The position numbers were made by a program, and so were the translations under genes. Positions 8,973 to 18,467 of a stretch of 64,000 bases of DNA are shown piece after piece. The stretch's first letter is position 1, and each line of letters begins with the position of its first letter. The notes under the pieces are model-generated. The model did no database searches and was not told the origin of the DNA. It saw only the letters and a list, made by a program, of their open reading frames with translations. The stretch spans positions 1-64,000 of the forward strand of contig DAOSVM010000010.1 of NCBI GenBank assembly GCA_035379625.1, in the 5' to 3' direction. This DNA is from DAOSCP01 sp035379625. GTDB lineage: Bacteria; Bacteroidota; Ignavibacteria; Ignavibacteriales; DAOSCP01.

Positions 8973-11900
8973 TTAATAAATTTTATTAAATAATTCAACT
9001 AAAAGTTTATCTGGTTTATCAAAAAAAATACCATTCGTTTCGTTGTTATTTATTCCTCGTACAAAAATATAGAAAATACCACCAAAATCTTTATCATAGT
9101 CATAATTTGTTAAATTATTTCTTAAATGACGATCTATAGCAAAAGTATACAGATGATATTGCAAGAAATAAAAATTATTATACATTTCTTCTATTATATC
9201 GTTGTTACCATAATTTTCAAGTGAGTTTGTTTTCCAATCAATAATGTAATATTTACCATCATATTCAAAAAACAAATCGATAATTCCATTCAAATATCCA
9301 TATAATTTGGAAGTATCAACATTTAAAAGATTATCTTTGAAATAAGTTGCCATTTCACTCAAGTCTTGACTTTTTATAATATCAATAATATGTTGCCACC
9401 TAATTGGATAATAAAAAGTCATTTCTGGAATACTTTTTTCAATATTTTTTATTTTAATTTTATTATTTAAAGTAAATTCTAATGTTTCAACTACCAATTT
9501 CTTTGTAGTTTCAAAATATTTTTCATCAATTGAAAATTCATCCAAAGCTGATTTAATAATATCATCAATATATTTTTTACGATTTTCAAAATATTTTTCG
9601 AAAATTTTATGAATATAAAGACCAGTAATATTACCTTTAGGGAGTTGGTTATCTTCATTAGGTTTATAGATATCGTAATCAAAAATATCGAAATCATCAT
9701 CAAAAAAAATTTTACTTTTTGAAATTGAACTATAACTTAAAATTTTTCTATATTGTTGGAATTCTTTCTCAAAGTAAAAAATTTTTTCAATTTTAAATTC
9801 ATTTTTGTAGAATTTTTCATCATCACTATCATATTTTATAGTAAAATTTTTATTTAAATTAATTATGTCAAATAAATTTGGATTATCATAAAAGCGTTTT
9901 AGCTCACTATCAACACGAAAAGTATAATAATATTGAGCACTATATTCATTGACCTTTTTAATTGAAATTTCTTTTTCGTCTGATGCATTCGAAACATTTT
10001 CATTTATATTATTATTACATAAGTAGCACTTATATTTTGCTCTGGTAATTGCTACATAAAGTAACCTCAATAATTCCTCAAAATATTCTTTCTTAATTGT
10101 TTCATTTTCTTCAAAAGCAAAATTCAAAATAGTTTTATAATCTTCATTCTCATCCTTGATATGATAAATATAATCAGTAATATTTTTGCTAATTTTTAGT
10201 ATGGATGGTATAAATACAATAGGAAACTCTAAACCTTTACTGCTGTGTATAGTTTGAATTTTTACAGCATCATCGTCACTTTCAAGACGTAATAAATTTT
10301 CATTCTCACCTTCTATATCATCGAAATCTTCTCCTTTAATCCTTTTTTGTAGATAATTTAATAAATCATTTGGCGAATATCTTAATTCTTTTTCTTTTAT
10401 ATGAAGAATTTCTTGTAATTGCAAAAGGTTGGTTAATATTCTTTCTTTGTTTGTGAATTTATTAATATTTTGTATAACTTGGAATTCTTCTAATAAATTT
10501 TCAAACATAACAATGAAACCTTTCTGGTTCCATATATTATACAGTTTTGTAAACTTCAAAATTATTTTCTCTAATAGTATATCATTATTTTCTAAATCAA
10601 CGATTTTATTCTTATCAAAATTTATAAGTTTAACCAATAGTGCTAACTTTAATTTTTGAATATTTTGATTGTTTATTATAGCATTTAAAATATAATAAAG
10701 ATTAATTGCTTCTTCTGTTTCAAAAATTGATTTTTTACTATTAATAATTGATTTTATATTATGCTTACTTAACATTTTTTGGAAATATTCTGCTTCGGAA
10801 TGAGATTTTACCAATATAGCTATATCAGAAAGATTTAATAATTTATCATTAAGAAATGCTTTATTTTGACTTCTAAGTTTTAAAAATTTTAATATTTCGT
10901 TTGTGATAAAGTTAGCAAGCTGTGTTTTTATGTTATCCTGTGTCCCTTCAACATTTATAATTGTAAAAGGTTTTTCTTTATGTTCATCAAGAAAAAATTC
11001 ATACCTTTTAGGATTATCTTCAGGTGTTTTGACTATATCATATATAATTTTTTCATTAAAAAATGGATTATCAACATTAAAGAAAATATTAAAAGCTTCC
11101 AATAATTTTGCATCAGATCTATAATTATTTTTAAGTGTATAAGAGTTTTGAGCTTTTTGCGCTGCAATTAAATATGAATAAATATCTGCTCCACGAAATC
11201 TATAAATTGATTGTTTAGGATCTCCTATGATAAAAGAACAAGTGTTATTATTTCTAAAAAATACAGTATCAAAAATCTTAAATTGTAATTTATCAGTATC
11301 TTGAAATTCATCTATTAATACAGCTTTATATTTATTTCTTAATTCACTTATCAAATTACTATTTTGATAAACAGCTTCTGCAACTTTAATTAATAGGTTA
11401 TCAAAAGTAAACTGTGACTTTATTTGAAGCTCATTTTCAAAGTTCTTTTTAATAAATTGTTGTAAATGAAAATATAGTTTAGGTATTAGTTCATATTTAA
11501 TTTCGTACATTAAATTAAAAATTTCAATATATTTATCTTCAGGAAATTTATCTGGATTAAATTTTATATTTATAATTGACTTGAAATCTTTAATTAAATT
11601 TTCTAAATTAATTCCATAACCAAGTTTTATTGATAATTCATTAAGTTTTTTTGTATTTGATTTCGCTAAACCATCAATTGTATAAATGGATTTTATTTTA
11701 AAGATTCTCTCATTTATAGCTTGTAAAATGTGTTCAGGTGTGGAATTATCAGTATTTTTATATTTATCGGGAATAGCAGTTATTGTTTTATAAATTTTTG
11801 AATTATCTTTCCAAATACCAATAAATTCAATTATATCATATTCATTATTTAATATATATTTTCTGTAAAAATCTTTAGCATATTTTTCAAAAAGAGATAT

Positions 11901-12368
11901 TTCATCTTTTAGCAGTTCCGATTTTAAAGATGAATTCGCCTCAAAAGCATATTGCTTTAATATTTTATTACAAAAACTATGAATAGTAAATATATTTGCA
12001 TTTTGGAAATCATTTAATGATGTTTTGATTCTTTTAATAACTAAATTTTTCTGTTCATCTTTAAGTTTGCTAAAATAATTGTATAAATAATTTATCCAAA
12101 TATCGTTTTCTTTAGTTTGATTATTTTGAAATTGTGAAAAATAATTATAAGTATCATATAATTCATTTCTAATTCTTGTTTGAAGTTCAAAAGTAGCAGC
12201 ATTTGTAAATGTTACAATTAAAATATCGGTAATTGATAATTTGTTTTCTAAGATAAGCCTTATTACTAGTTTTGTAATATTGTATGTTTTTCCTGTTCCT
12301 GCGCTTGCTTCAATTAAATTAAAACCACTTAAAGGTGTATGTATTAAATTAAAAGATTTTCTTTCCAC
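8973..12368 (-). CDS. recB: Exodeoxyribonuclease V beta subunit (RecB helicase-nuclease)
   Basis: 1131-residue UvrD-family SF1A helicase with a C-terminal nuclease. Walker A is ASAGTGKT (residues 21-28). Helicase motifs seen include VTFTNAATFELQTR, FTIHSFCNKIL, VLIDEFQDTD, IGDPKQSIYRFRGAD, TIHSSKGLEFPIVF and LLYVAITRAK. The RecB nuclease domain is intact: a GIIDLFFEYDG segment with the metal-binding Asp, then YYIIDWKTN (the D-x-K-T core). The length is usual for RecB. It starts 11 bp after recC ends, so they are co-transcribed. In RecBCD this subunit carries the 3'-5' motor and the single nuclease site. A RecB-style rather than AddA-style assignment is supported by the adjacent RecC-like protein and the separate recD. 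Confidence 0.93.
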   Translation of the reverse strand: MERKSFNLIHTPLSGFNLIEASAGTGKTYNITKLVIRLILENKLSITDILIVTFTNAATFELQTRIRNELYDTYNYFSQFQNNQTKENDIWINYLYNYFSKLKDEQKNLVIKRIKTSLNDFQNANIFTIHSFCNKILKQYAFEANSSLKSELLKDEISLFEKYAKDFYRKYILNNEYDIIEFIGIWKDNSKIYKTITAIPDKYKNTDNSTPEHILQAINERIFKIKSIYTIDGLAKSNTKKLNELSIKLGYGINLENLIKDFKSIINIKFNPDKFPEDKYIEIFNLMYEIKYELIPKLYFHLQQFIKKNFENELQIKSQFTFDNLLIKVAEAVYQNSNLISELRNKYKAVLIDEFQDTDKLQFKIFDTVFFRNNNTCSFIIGDPKQSIYRFRGADIYSYLIAAQKAQNSYTLKNNYRSDAKLLEAFNIFFNVDNPFFNEKIIYDIVKTPEDNPKRYEFFLDEHKEKPFTIINVEGTQDNIKTQLANFITNEILKFLKLRSQNKAFLNDKLLNLSDIAILVKSHSEAEYFQKMLSKHNIKSIINSKKSIFETEEAINLYYILNAIINNQNIQKLKLALLVKLINFDKNKIVDLENNDILLEKIILKFTKLYNIWNQKGFIVMFENLLEEFQVIQNINKFTNKERILTNLLQLQEILHIKEKELRYSPNDLLNYLQKRIKGEDFDDIEGENENLLRLESDDDAVKIQTIHSSKGLEFPIVFIPSILKISKNITDYIYHIKDENEDYKTILNFAFEENETIKKEYFEELLRLLYVAITRAKYKCYLCNNNINENVSNASDEKEISIKKVNEYSAQYYYTFRVDSELKRFYDNPNLFDIINLNKNFTIKYDSDDEKFYKNEFKIEKIFYFEKEFQQYRKILSYSSISKSKIFFDDDFDIFDYDIYKPNEDNQLPKGNITGLYIHKIFEKYFENRKKYIDDIIKSALDEFSIDEKYFETTKKLVVETLEFTLNNKIKIKNIEKSIPEMTFYYPIRWQHIIDIIKSQDLSEMATYFKDNLLNVDTSKLYGYLNGIIDLFFEYDGKYYIIDWKTNSLENYGNNDIIEEMYNNFYFLQYHLYTFAIDRHLRNNLTNYDYDKDFGGIFYIFVRGINNNETNGIFFDKPDKLLVELFNKIY

Positions 12369-12379
12369 TATTTATCACC

Positions 12380-15300
12380 TTAATTTATAAGAATGTAGGG
12401 AATATAAAATAATAAACTGGTTTTTATAAAATCATCATTATTAAAGAAATCAATTTCAGAATGAAGTAATTGGAAATAAGAATTGCTAATTTCACCTTCA
12501 ATATAACTCTTAAAATAGAATGTATTGTTAGCTTCTTGCAAACTTAAAGATATTTCTTTAGAATAATTACTTTTTAGTTTTTTTAAATCTAGATTTAAAT
12601 AAAAATCAATTAAGTTATCAGTTGAATCAGAATTTATTTTATCTTTTACTAAAGCGAAAAATTTTTCTGTAAATTTTTGGCTACTTTTCGGAAAAAAAGT
12701 AAGCGGTTTATTCAAGCCATCAATAAAAAGACTTGATAAATTACTTAAAACATAGTCACATATCTCTTTATTAAATAATTGGTTATAAATACTTTTTGAT
12801 TTGTTAAATGATGTATCAATAAATATAGTTTTTGTTGTTTGAATTTCATAATAACCACATAGAAAAGTTGTTAATGTGTTAAAAATTCTGTCATAATTTA
12901 CTATATCTGATTGTTGAGATTTAGATATAATAAAATGATAGTAAGAATTATCAATTATATTGTTTGTTACAAAATTTATTTCTAATTTATTTTGATGATT
13001 ATAATGCAATTTGATTATATCATTCTGCAAAATTATTTTTAATTTTTCTTCGTTTCTTTTTATAAATTCAATAACATCGTTGCATAATTTTTTATAATGC
13101 GTATAACCATATAATGAAGGAATAATTTTAGATTGAGACTTTAATAACTTATAATGACTATCCATTATATCAATTAAAAAACTATCATCATTTATAATCT
13201 CAAAATTATTATTTAATTGAATTTGTTCTAATAAAAAGTTATAAAAAGATTTGTATATAAAATTATCATAAAAATTATCAGGATTTAGTTTTTCTTCATC
13301 ATCTAATGAAGTAGAATTATCAATATAAATATTTAAAACTTTGTTAAGAAAAAATTTTGTTGGATTAAGGAAAAACCAAGAAAGTTCTTCTAAAGAAATG
13401 GAATTGAAATTTGGTAGTTGATTTGTCTTAATATCAAAATTATTCTGAGTAGAATTTTCAGATTCGGAATAAATAATTTTAGCTATTTCATAATATTTTT
13501 TATTATAAGTGAAGAAATCACTATCTTTTAAAAAGTATTCCTTGAAATAGCCTTGCATAAAATGTTCTGTTGTTAAGATTTTTCTAATATCATTAATTCC
13601 ATCTGGGAGTTTATAATATGTATTAATATAATTCAAAAGCTCATCAATAACCGTTGAAATTTGCTTTACTTCATTTGTGTATTCGTCTTTTCCTGTGTAA
13701 GATATTATTAACTTTTCTCTTGTAGCTAATAGTGTCTCTAAGAAAATAAATTTATCATCATCACTTTGTGTTTTATCACCTTTTTTATAATTATTTTTTG
13801 TCAAATCGAAATTTGGGATATTAGTTTCTTTAGGGAATGAATCAATATTCATTCCTATTAAAAAAATATATTTGAAAGGAATAGTTCTCATAGGCAAAAT
13901 TGAACAGAAAGTAATGCCATTCTGTAAAAATCTGTTTGTCGATATATTATTATCAAAAAAATTTTTTAGGAAATTAAAAAAAGCAGGGAAATTAATTTTG
14001 AAATTAGATATAAATTCAGAATTGTCAATAAGTTTTATATCATTAAAAATACTTTGAAAATAAGTTAATATTTTATCTTGATTTTCTTCAGGATAAAAAG
14101 ATAAAATTATATTTTTAATTATTGTATTCCATTCATCTATCTTATAACTTTTTTGTAATAAGCTATAAACATTTTTTAATTCAACAAAAAAAGTATAAAA
14201 TTTACTTAAAACATTTACAGCTTCCCCTTCAATTTCATCATAAGGGAAAATAAATTTTGAATTATAAATATTTTTTTCATTTTGAACAGAAAAAATAAGT
14301 GATGTTTGATTATTGCTAAATTCAGTTGCGATGGAAAATCCTAAAAACATTCTATCGAAAGCTTGTTCCCAAGTATTTTCTATAGTATTAGGTAGCCCAA
14401 GATTTTCTTTAAATTTATCATCAATCCCCCAATTTACATTTGTATCATTTAGCCAACGAGTTATATATGCTAAATCTATATCATTTAAATCAAATTTTTT
14501 TCGGATAATATCCATTTGAAGTAAATTCAATATTTCATTGACAGAAAATCTTGAAAAATAGATGGATATTATTTTGAAAAAAGAATTAAATAAAATATTT
14601 TCGCTTAACAAATTTCTATCAGAAATATTAAAAGGTAGTTTATTTTGGAAAACAGCTTCAATATAATCGGAATAATTATTTATATTAGGTGCCATTACTA
14701 AAATATCATCTGGTTTAGAGTGTTTATCGTTTGACAATATTTCTAATATTTTATCGTATACAACCTCTATTTCCCTCATTGGTGTATATGTAGAGAGAAT
14801 TTCAATTGATTTATCATCATCTTTGATTTCTGGTATATTATTAAATAAATCATTGTGTTGGAAATTATCAACTTTTCTTTCAATACATTTTAAAACATCA
14901 TATTGCAAATGTGCTAGCAGAGTATTTTTTTCTTTAATTTCCTCAATAAAATTTAAACTAGTTTCATCAAAAAATAAATCGAATTTTTGATTCATTAAAT
15001 CAAAATAATCTTTGCCTAATCTTGCAAAAGAGCCAAGTAAAGATGTTGTTTTATTCTGGTCAGCATAATATTCAATGGAAGGTGTTTGGAAATAATAGTA
15101 AACTTGAATATTGGAATTTATGAGATTTTCAAGAAGTAGCAGATAAAATGGTGAAAGATGTGATATTCCAAAAAAATGAATATTATTTAATTGGTTTTTT
15201 TCGTCTATTATAATTGTATTTAATTTTTGTGATATAAAATTTAAAGTTTCAATTAAGTCTGGTTTTTGAATTATTTCTTTAATCTTTAACCATAATTTTT

Positions 15301-15805
15301 GTTGCCAAATTTGGTGTTTATATGGATCATTCAAATTTTCGATAATTTTATTGTTATTCCATTCATAAATCCATTCTGGTCTGTATTGAAAATACTTTTC
15401 ATATTGCTTAGCCAACTCATTTGCAAAATTAAACAAACTACCATCATTATTAGAAATTGATTTAATATAATTATTTACAATTTCAAATTCATTAAAAAAA
15501 TTTGTATCTTTGATTATGGAATAAATGATGATTGATAGTTTTGTTTCATTATAATAATGGACTAATTCATTATTATCCAATAGCTTATAAACTTCTGATA
15601 AAAGTTTATATGGAAAAAGAAAGTTAATATTTGCTGTAATATTAAATTTATCAGCAATGTTCAGTGAAAGCCATCTAGCCATTCCGTTACTTTGAATTAC
15701 AATTGTTTGTTTTTTAAATGGGTTCGTAGAATTTAATTTAATATTAGATATTAAATTTTCAAGTAGTTTGTAGTGGGAAACATTTGTTATGATATTGATA
15801 CTCAT
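12380..15805 (-). CDS. recC: Exodeoxyribonuclease V gamma subunit (RecC)
   Basis: 1141-residue helicase-like protein without an intact Walker A. Typical RecC features are the N-terminal QSNGMARWLSLNIADKF segment, the HFFGISHLSPFYLLLLENL block, the STYTPMREIEVVYDKILEIL block, and FLIGMNIDSFPKE with the preceding ILPMRTIPFKYIF. The later part contains LEELSWFFLNPTKFFLNKVL, also typical of the family. The start overlaps the methyltransferase stop by 4 bp (translational coupling), and recB follows after 11 bp. In the E. coli complex RecC threads the 3' strand and recognises Chi; whether this protein reads a Chi-like word, and which, cannot be seen here. Confidence 0.92.
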   Translation of the reverse strand: MSINIITNVSHYKLLENLISNIKLNSTNPFKKQTIVIQSNGMARWLSLNIADKFNITANINFLFPYKLLSEVYKLLDNNELVHYYNETKLSIIIYSIIKDTNFFNEFEIVNNYIKSISNNDGSLFNFANELAKQYEKYFQYRPEWIYEWNNNKIIENLNDPYKHQIWQQKLWLKIKEIIQKPDLIETLNFISQKLNTIIIDEKNQLNNIHFFGISHLSPFYLLLLENLINSNIQVYYYFQTPSIEYYADQNKTTSLLGSFARLGKDYFDLMNQKFDLFFDETSLNFIEEIKEKNTLLAHLQYDVLKCIERKVDNFQHNDLFNNIPEIKDDDKSIEILSTYTPMREIEVVYDKILEILSNDKHSKPDDILVMAPNINNYSDYIEAVFQNKLPFNISDRNLLSENILFNSFFKIISIYFSRFSVNEILNLLQMDIIRKKFDLNDIDLAYITRWLNDTNVNWGIDDKFKENLGLPNTIENTWEQAFDRMFLGFSIATEFSNNQTSLIFSVQNEKNIYNSKFIFPYDEIEGEAVNVLSKFYTFFVELKNVYSLLQKSYKIDEWNTIIKNIILSFYPEENQDKILTYFQSIFNDIKLIDNSEFISNFKINFPAFFNFLKNFFDNNISTNRFLQNGITFCSILPMRTIPFKYIFLIGMNIDSFPKETNIPNFDLTKNNYKKGDKTQSDDDKFIFLETLLATREKLIISYTGKDEYTNEVKQISTVIDELLNYINTYYKLPDGINDIRKILTTEHFMQGYFKEYFLKDSDFFTYNKKYYEIAKIIYSESENSTQNNFDIKTNQLPNFNSISLEELSWFFLNPTKFFLNKVLNIYIDNSTSLDDEEKLNPDNFYDNFIYKSFYNFLLEQIQLNNNFEIINDDSFLIDIMDSHYKLLKSQSKIIPSLYGYTHYKKLCNDVIEFIKRNEEKLKIILQNDIIKLHYNHQNKLEINFVTNNIIDNSYYHFIISKSQQSDIVNYDRIFNTLTTFLCGYYEIQTTKTIFIDTSFNKSKSIYNQLFNKEICDYVLSNLSSLFIDGLNKPLTFFPKSSQKFTEKFFALVKDKINSDSTDNLIDFYLNLDLKKLKSNYSKEISLSLQEANNTFYFKSYIEGEISNSYFQLLHSEIDFFNNDDFIKTSLLFYIPYILIN

Positions 15806-17697
15806 TTTATCTGTAAGTTATTTTTTATATGATAAATTTCATTCGGTTCAAGTTCAAAACAATTAAATATAATTTCATTTATTTTGTCTATATAGGTATT
15901 TTTATAACAATTTAGTATTGAATTTACATATTTTTCAATTATTTCTTTGTCCATTAAATTTATTTTAGGAAATGGAAGAGATTCTAAATTACCTCTTAAG
16001 ATTTTATGAGTACTATAAAGCTTTTTATGTAAATAATTAAAAACTTCTGAATTCATAAACGCAAGCACAGTTTTAATTGAAATATCATCAAACTCAGGTA
16101 TTAATATATTGGCACTATTTAATGTTAAATATTGGTTGTTATCGTAAGCGAAAATTAAATTATTAGAAATGAATTTGTAAATAAGTTTTTCATTTTCAAA
16201 ATAAAGATTATTTTTTGCTATTTGTTGAAATTTATCAGGTTCGAATTTAATAAAAAAATTTGGTTTTGAAATTATGAAAGGGGATATGTCAACACCTTTG
16301 ACGATAGGTAGTTGACCATCATTTTGTGTTTCTGTAAGTTGTGAATTATTACCTGTAACAATTCCTAATGCCCATTTTGCATTATTTTTTAATGTTTTAT
16401 ATTCTCTTAAGAAAATTTTGTCTATAATTTTTATATCTTCATTATTTACATTAATGTTTATTTCTTTGTATTTATTTTTATTGATAAATTCAGTACTTAA
16501 TAAATTAGTTAAATTAGAGTTTATAATTTCTATATCGTAAGAAGGTTGGATATTTTTTTTTAGGTGTAATATAATACATTTTGTATAAACATTAGTAAAT
16601 ATTCTATTTAAATTTTCAATAGATAAAATTTGACAATTTTCAATTATAAAACTTCTAATATTTTTATGCTTTCGAATATTTAAAAATGACTCTGGCAAAA
16701 GGAACAAAGCTTCTTTATTTTCATTTAATAATAATATACTGACATATAAAAAGCCAGTAAATAATTCATTTATTTGAAAATTATTAATATTTCTCCTTTG
16801 ATCTTTTAAGATAGTACGCCAAGGTGGATTTGTTGCTATTAAATCAATTTTAGTAATATTATATGTATATAAAATATTTTTAACACTATCGTAATTTAAA
16901 AAGTCTTGATGAAATATGTAAAAATTATTGTTAAAATCTTTAAATTTTATATATAGATTAATTTTAGTTATTAAAACAGCTAAAGGATCGATATCAAAAC
17001 CTAAAATATTGTTAGGATTTAGCTGAAAAATATCTACTGCTTTTAATAGAAAGGAACCAGTCCCACAGCAAGGATCCATAAATGTGGAAATATTTCCTTT
17101 ATGTTTATTTAAAATTTTTGTTACAACTTCAGATGGTGTATAATAACTTCCTAATTTTATTTTATTACCTTCAAAAAGTAAATATTGGTAAATAGCACCT
17201 AAAGGATCTGTTATATTTGAATTAAAAATATAATCAAGATATATAAAATTTTGAGATACTTTGGGGTCATTTAATAAAAAATCAAATTTATTAGCCAGTA
17301 ATAACTTTTGTAAAATTGTACGTTTGAAAACAATTTCTTTTTTTATTTCTATCTCATTGTGAAAAAAAAGAAAGTATAGTATTGTATTGAATAAGATATT
17401 ATTAATAGAAATATTTTTATTTTTTAGCTCATCAACATAAGTTTTAATATATCTGTATAGAATTTTATCTTTAATATATTCAAAAGGAATTATATTATTT
17501 TTTGAGTTTATTTTATTAGCACGAGATATTAGTTTGTTTTTTTTAAAATTATGAATAATAATATCTATTTCGTTATTGGTTAAATTTTCAGGTATAAGTT
17601 TTAATTTAATCCAATTATTAACGGTGGCATCTGATACATTAAGATTATTCTTTAAAATTCTAATAATATCATTTTTATTTAAAGTAATAGATGTCAT
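15802..17697 (-). CDS. Solitary N6-adenine DNA methyltransferase with target-recognition domain
   Basis: 631-residue class I DNA methyltransferase. Motif I (AdoMet binding) is DPCCGTGSF at residues 208-216. The catalytic motif IV is NPPW at residues 290-293, which indicates N6-adenine methylation. An acidic GFDIDPLAV segment fits motif II. The C-terminal 200 residues (VKGVDISPFII, FMNSEVFNYLHKKL, LRGNLESLPFPKI) look like the specificity domain of TaqI/Eco57I-type enzymes. The N-terminal 30 residues (VSDATVNNWIKLKLIP) look like a small helix-turn-helix. I see no PD-(D/E)xK nuclease motif, and it is shorter than type IIG enzymes, so it is probably methylation-only. The stop overlaps the recC start by 4 bp. 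No restriction gene is adjacent. The recognition sequence is unknown. Confidence 0.85.
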   Translation of the reverse strand: MTSITLNKNDIIRILKNNLNVSDATVNNWIKLKLIPENLTNNEIDIIIHNFKKNKLISRANKINSKNNIIPFEYIKDKILYRYIKTYVDELKNKNISINNILFNTILYFLFFHNEIEIKKEIVFKRTILQKLLLANKFDFLLNDPKVSQNFIYLDYIFNSNITDPLGAIYQYLLFEGNKIKLGSYYTPSEVVTKILNKHKGNISTFMDPCCGTGSFLLKAVDIFQLNPNNILGFDIDPLAVLITKINLYIKFKDFNNNFYIFHQDFLNYDSVKNILYTYNITKIDLIATNPPWRTILKDQRRNINNFQINELFTGFLYVSILLLNENKEALFLLPESFLNIRKHKNIRSFIIENCQILSIENLNRIFTNVYTKCIILHLKKNIQPSYDIEIINSNLTNLLSTEFINKNKYKEININVNNEDIKIIDKIFLREYKTLKNNAKWALGIVTGNNSQLTETQNDGQLPIVKGVDISPFIISKPNFFIKFEPDKFQQIAKNNLYFENEKLIYKFISNNLIFAYDNNQYLTLNSANILIPEFDDISIKTVLAFMNSEVFNYLHKKLYSTHKILRGNLESLPFPKINLMDKEIIEKYVNSILNCYKNTYIDKINEIIFNCFELEPNEIYHIKNNLQIK

Positions 17698-17817
17698 AAA
17701 TAAAGTTCTGCTTTTAATAAAAATCTTAAATAAAAAGATAAATATAAATAAAAAAACTTAATTACTTTAAAATGTTAGAAAAAATTATTATAATTTAGCA
17801 GTAAAAAAAATTCTTTT

Positions 17818-17895
17818 CGAGGAGTAGCGCAGATTGGTTAGCGCGCAACATTCGGGATGTTGAGGCCGCGGGTTCGAATCCCGCCTTCTCGACCA
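17818..17895 (+). tRNA. tRNA-Pro (anticodon CGG)
   Basis: A complete cloverleaf is visible: acceptor CGAGGAG/CTTCTCG with one G-U pair, D arm GCGC/GCGC, anticodon stem CAACA/TGTTG with loop TTCGGGA (anticodon CGG, G37), T arm GCGGG-TTCGAAT-CCCGC, discriminator A, and an encoded CCA. The C1-G72 pair and G37 fit bacterial proline tRNAs. CCG is likely a rare codon in so AT-rich a genome. It occupies the 303-bp gap between the methyltransferase gene and the TerB-like gene; the rest of that gap shows nothing else. Confidence 0.97.
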
Positions 17896-18000
17896 TTTCT
17901 AAAAATTGACTTACCTTTTTCACATTTTATAATTTTAATATTGATTTTTTATAAAATTATTTATAAATTCAAAATACAATTCATAATCGTAGGTTGAATT

Positions 18001-18402
18001 ATGTTTACTACAAGCCTCAATACAAACGAAAGAAAGTTGTTTTTAAGTTTAGCTTTTTATATTTCTTTTCTTGATGGGCAATTCACTTTTGATGAAAAAG
18101 AAATGATAAGATCTTTTATTAAGAGAACAAGGTATGAAATACCTTTAAGTATTTCAGAATTAAATAAAGAAGAGTTACTTGAAAAGTTTAAGAAATTAAA
18201 AAAGTCAAGTGCTAGGAAGATTATTATTGATTTACTATATATTGCAAATAGTGATGGTGAATTTTCAAAGAATGAAAGAGATTTTATATATCAATTAGCT
18301 GCTTTACACAATATGGATGAAGAAGAAATATTATCTATTACACAAATATTGCAAGAAATTAATAAATTGTATTTTAAGTTAGGGAACTATGTTAATAATT
18401 AA
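18001..18402 (+). CDS. TerB-like domain protein
   Basis: 133-residue soluble, all-helical protein. Two similar halves carry the acidic TerB pattern: FLDGQFTFDEKEMIRSF near the N-terminus and IANSDGEFSKNERDFIYQL near residue 85. Such repeats are typical of TerB/DjlA N-domain proteins, which have conserved acidic residues proposed to bind metal. There is no signal peptide or membrane segment. No other ter genes are near, so a tellurite role is not implied. It is a single-gene unit between tRNA-Pro and a strong terminator. The cellular role is unknown. Confidence 0.75.
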   Translation: MFTTSLNTNERKLFLSLAFYISFLDGQFTFDEKEMIRSFIKRTRYEIPLSISELNKEELLEKFKKLKKSSARKIIIDLLYIANSDGEFSKNERDFIYQLAALHNMDEEEILSITQILQEINKLYFKLGNYVNN

Positions 18403-18430
18403 AATTTATGAATTCTGAGTGTATTAGAAA

Positions 18431-18462
18431 GCAAGGTTGCAAAAGCAATCTTGCTTTTTTTT
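18431..18462 (+). terminator. Rho-independent terminator (GCAAGG family)
   Basis: A 10-bp stem GCAAGGTTGC/GCAATCTTGC (one G-U pair) with an AAAA loop is followed by eight T. The same GCAAGG-AAAA-CCTTGC plan recurs at 50088 and 63700, each time shortly before a repeat element. Confidence 0.88.
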
Positions 18463-18467
18463 ATTCA

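Noticed and set aside
15802..17697. Type IIG or type I restriction enzyme
   Set aside because: Only methyltransferase and target-recognition parts are seen. No nuclease motif, no HsdR or HsdS neighbour, and too short for a fused type IIG enzyme.
18001..18402. Tellurite-resistance operon
   Set aside because: Only one TerB-like gene is present, without terA/C/D/E-type neighbours. TerB domains occur in many unrelated contexts.
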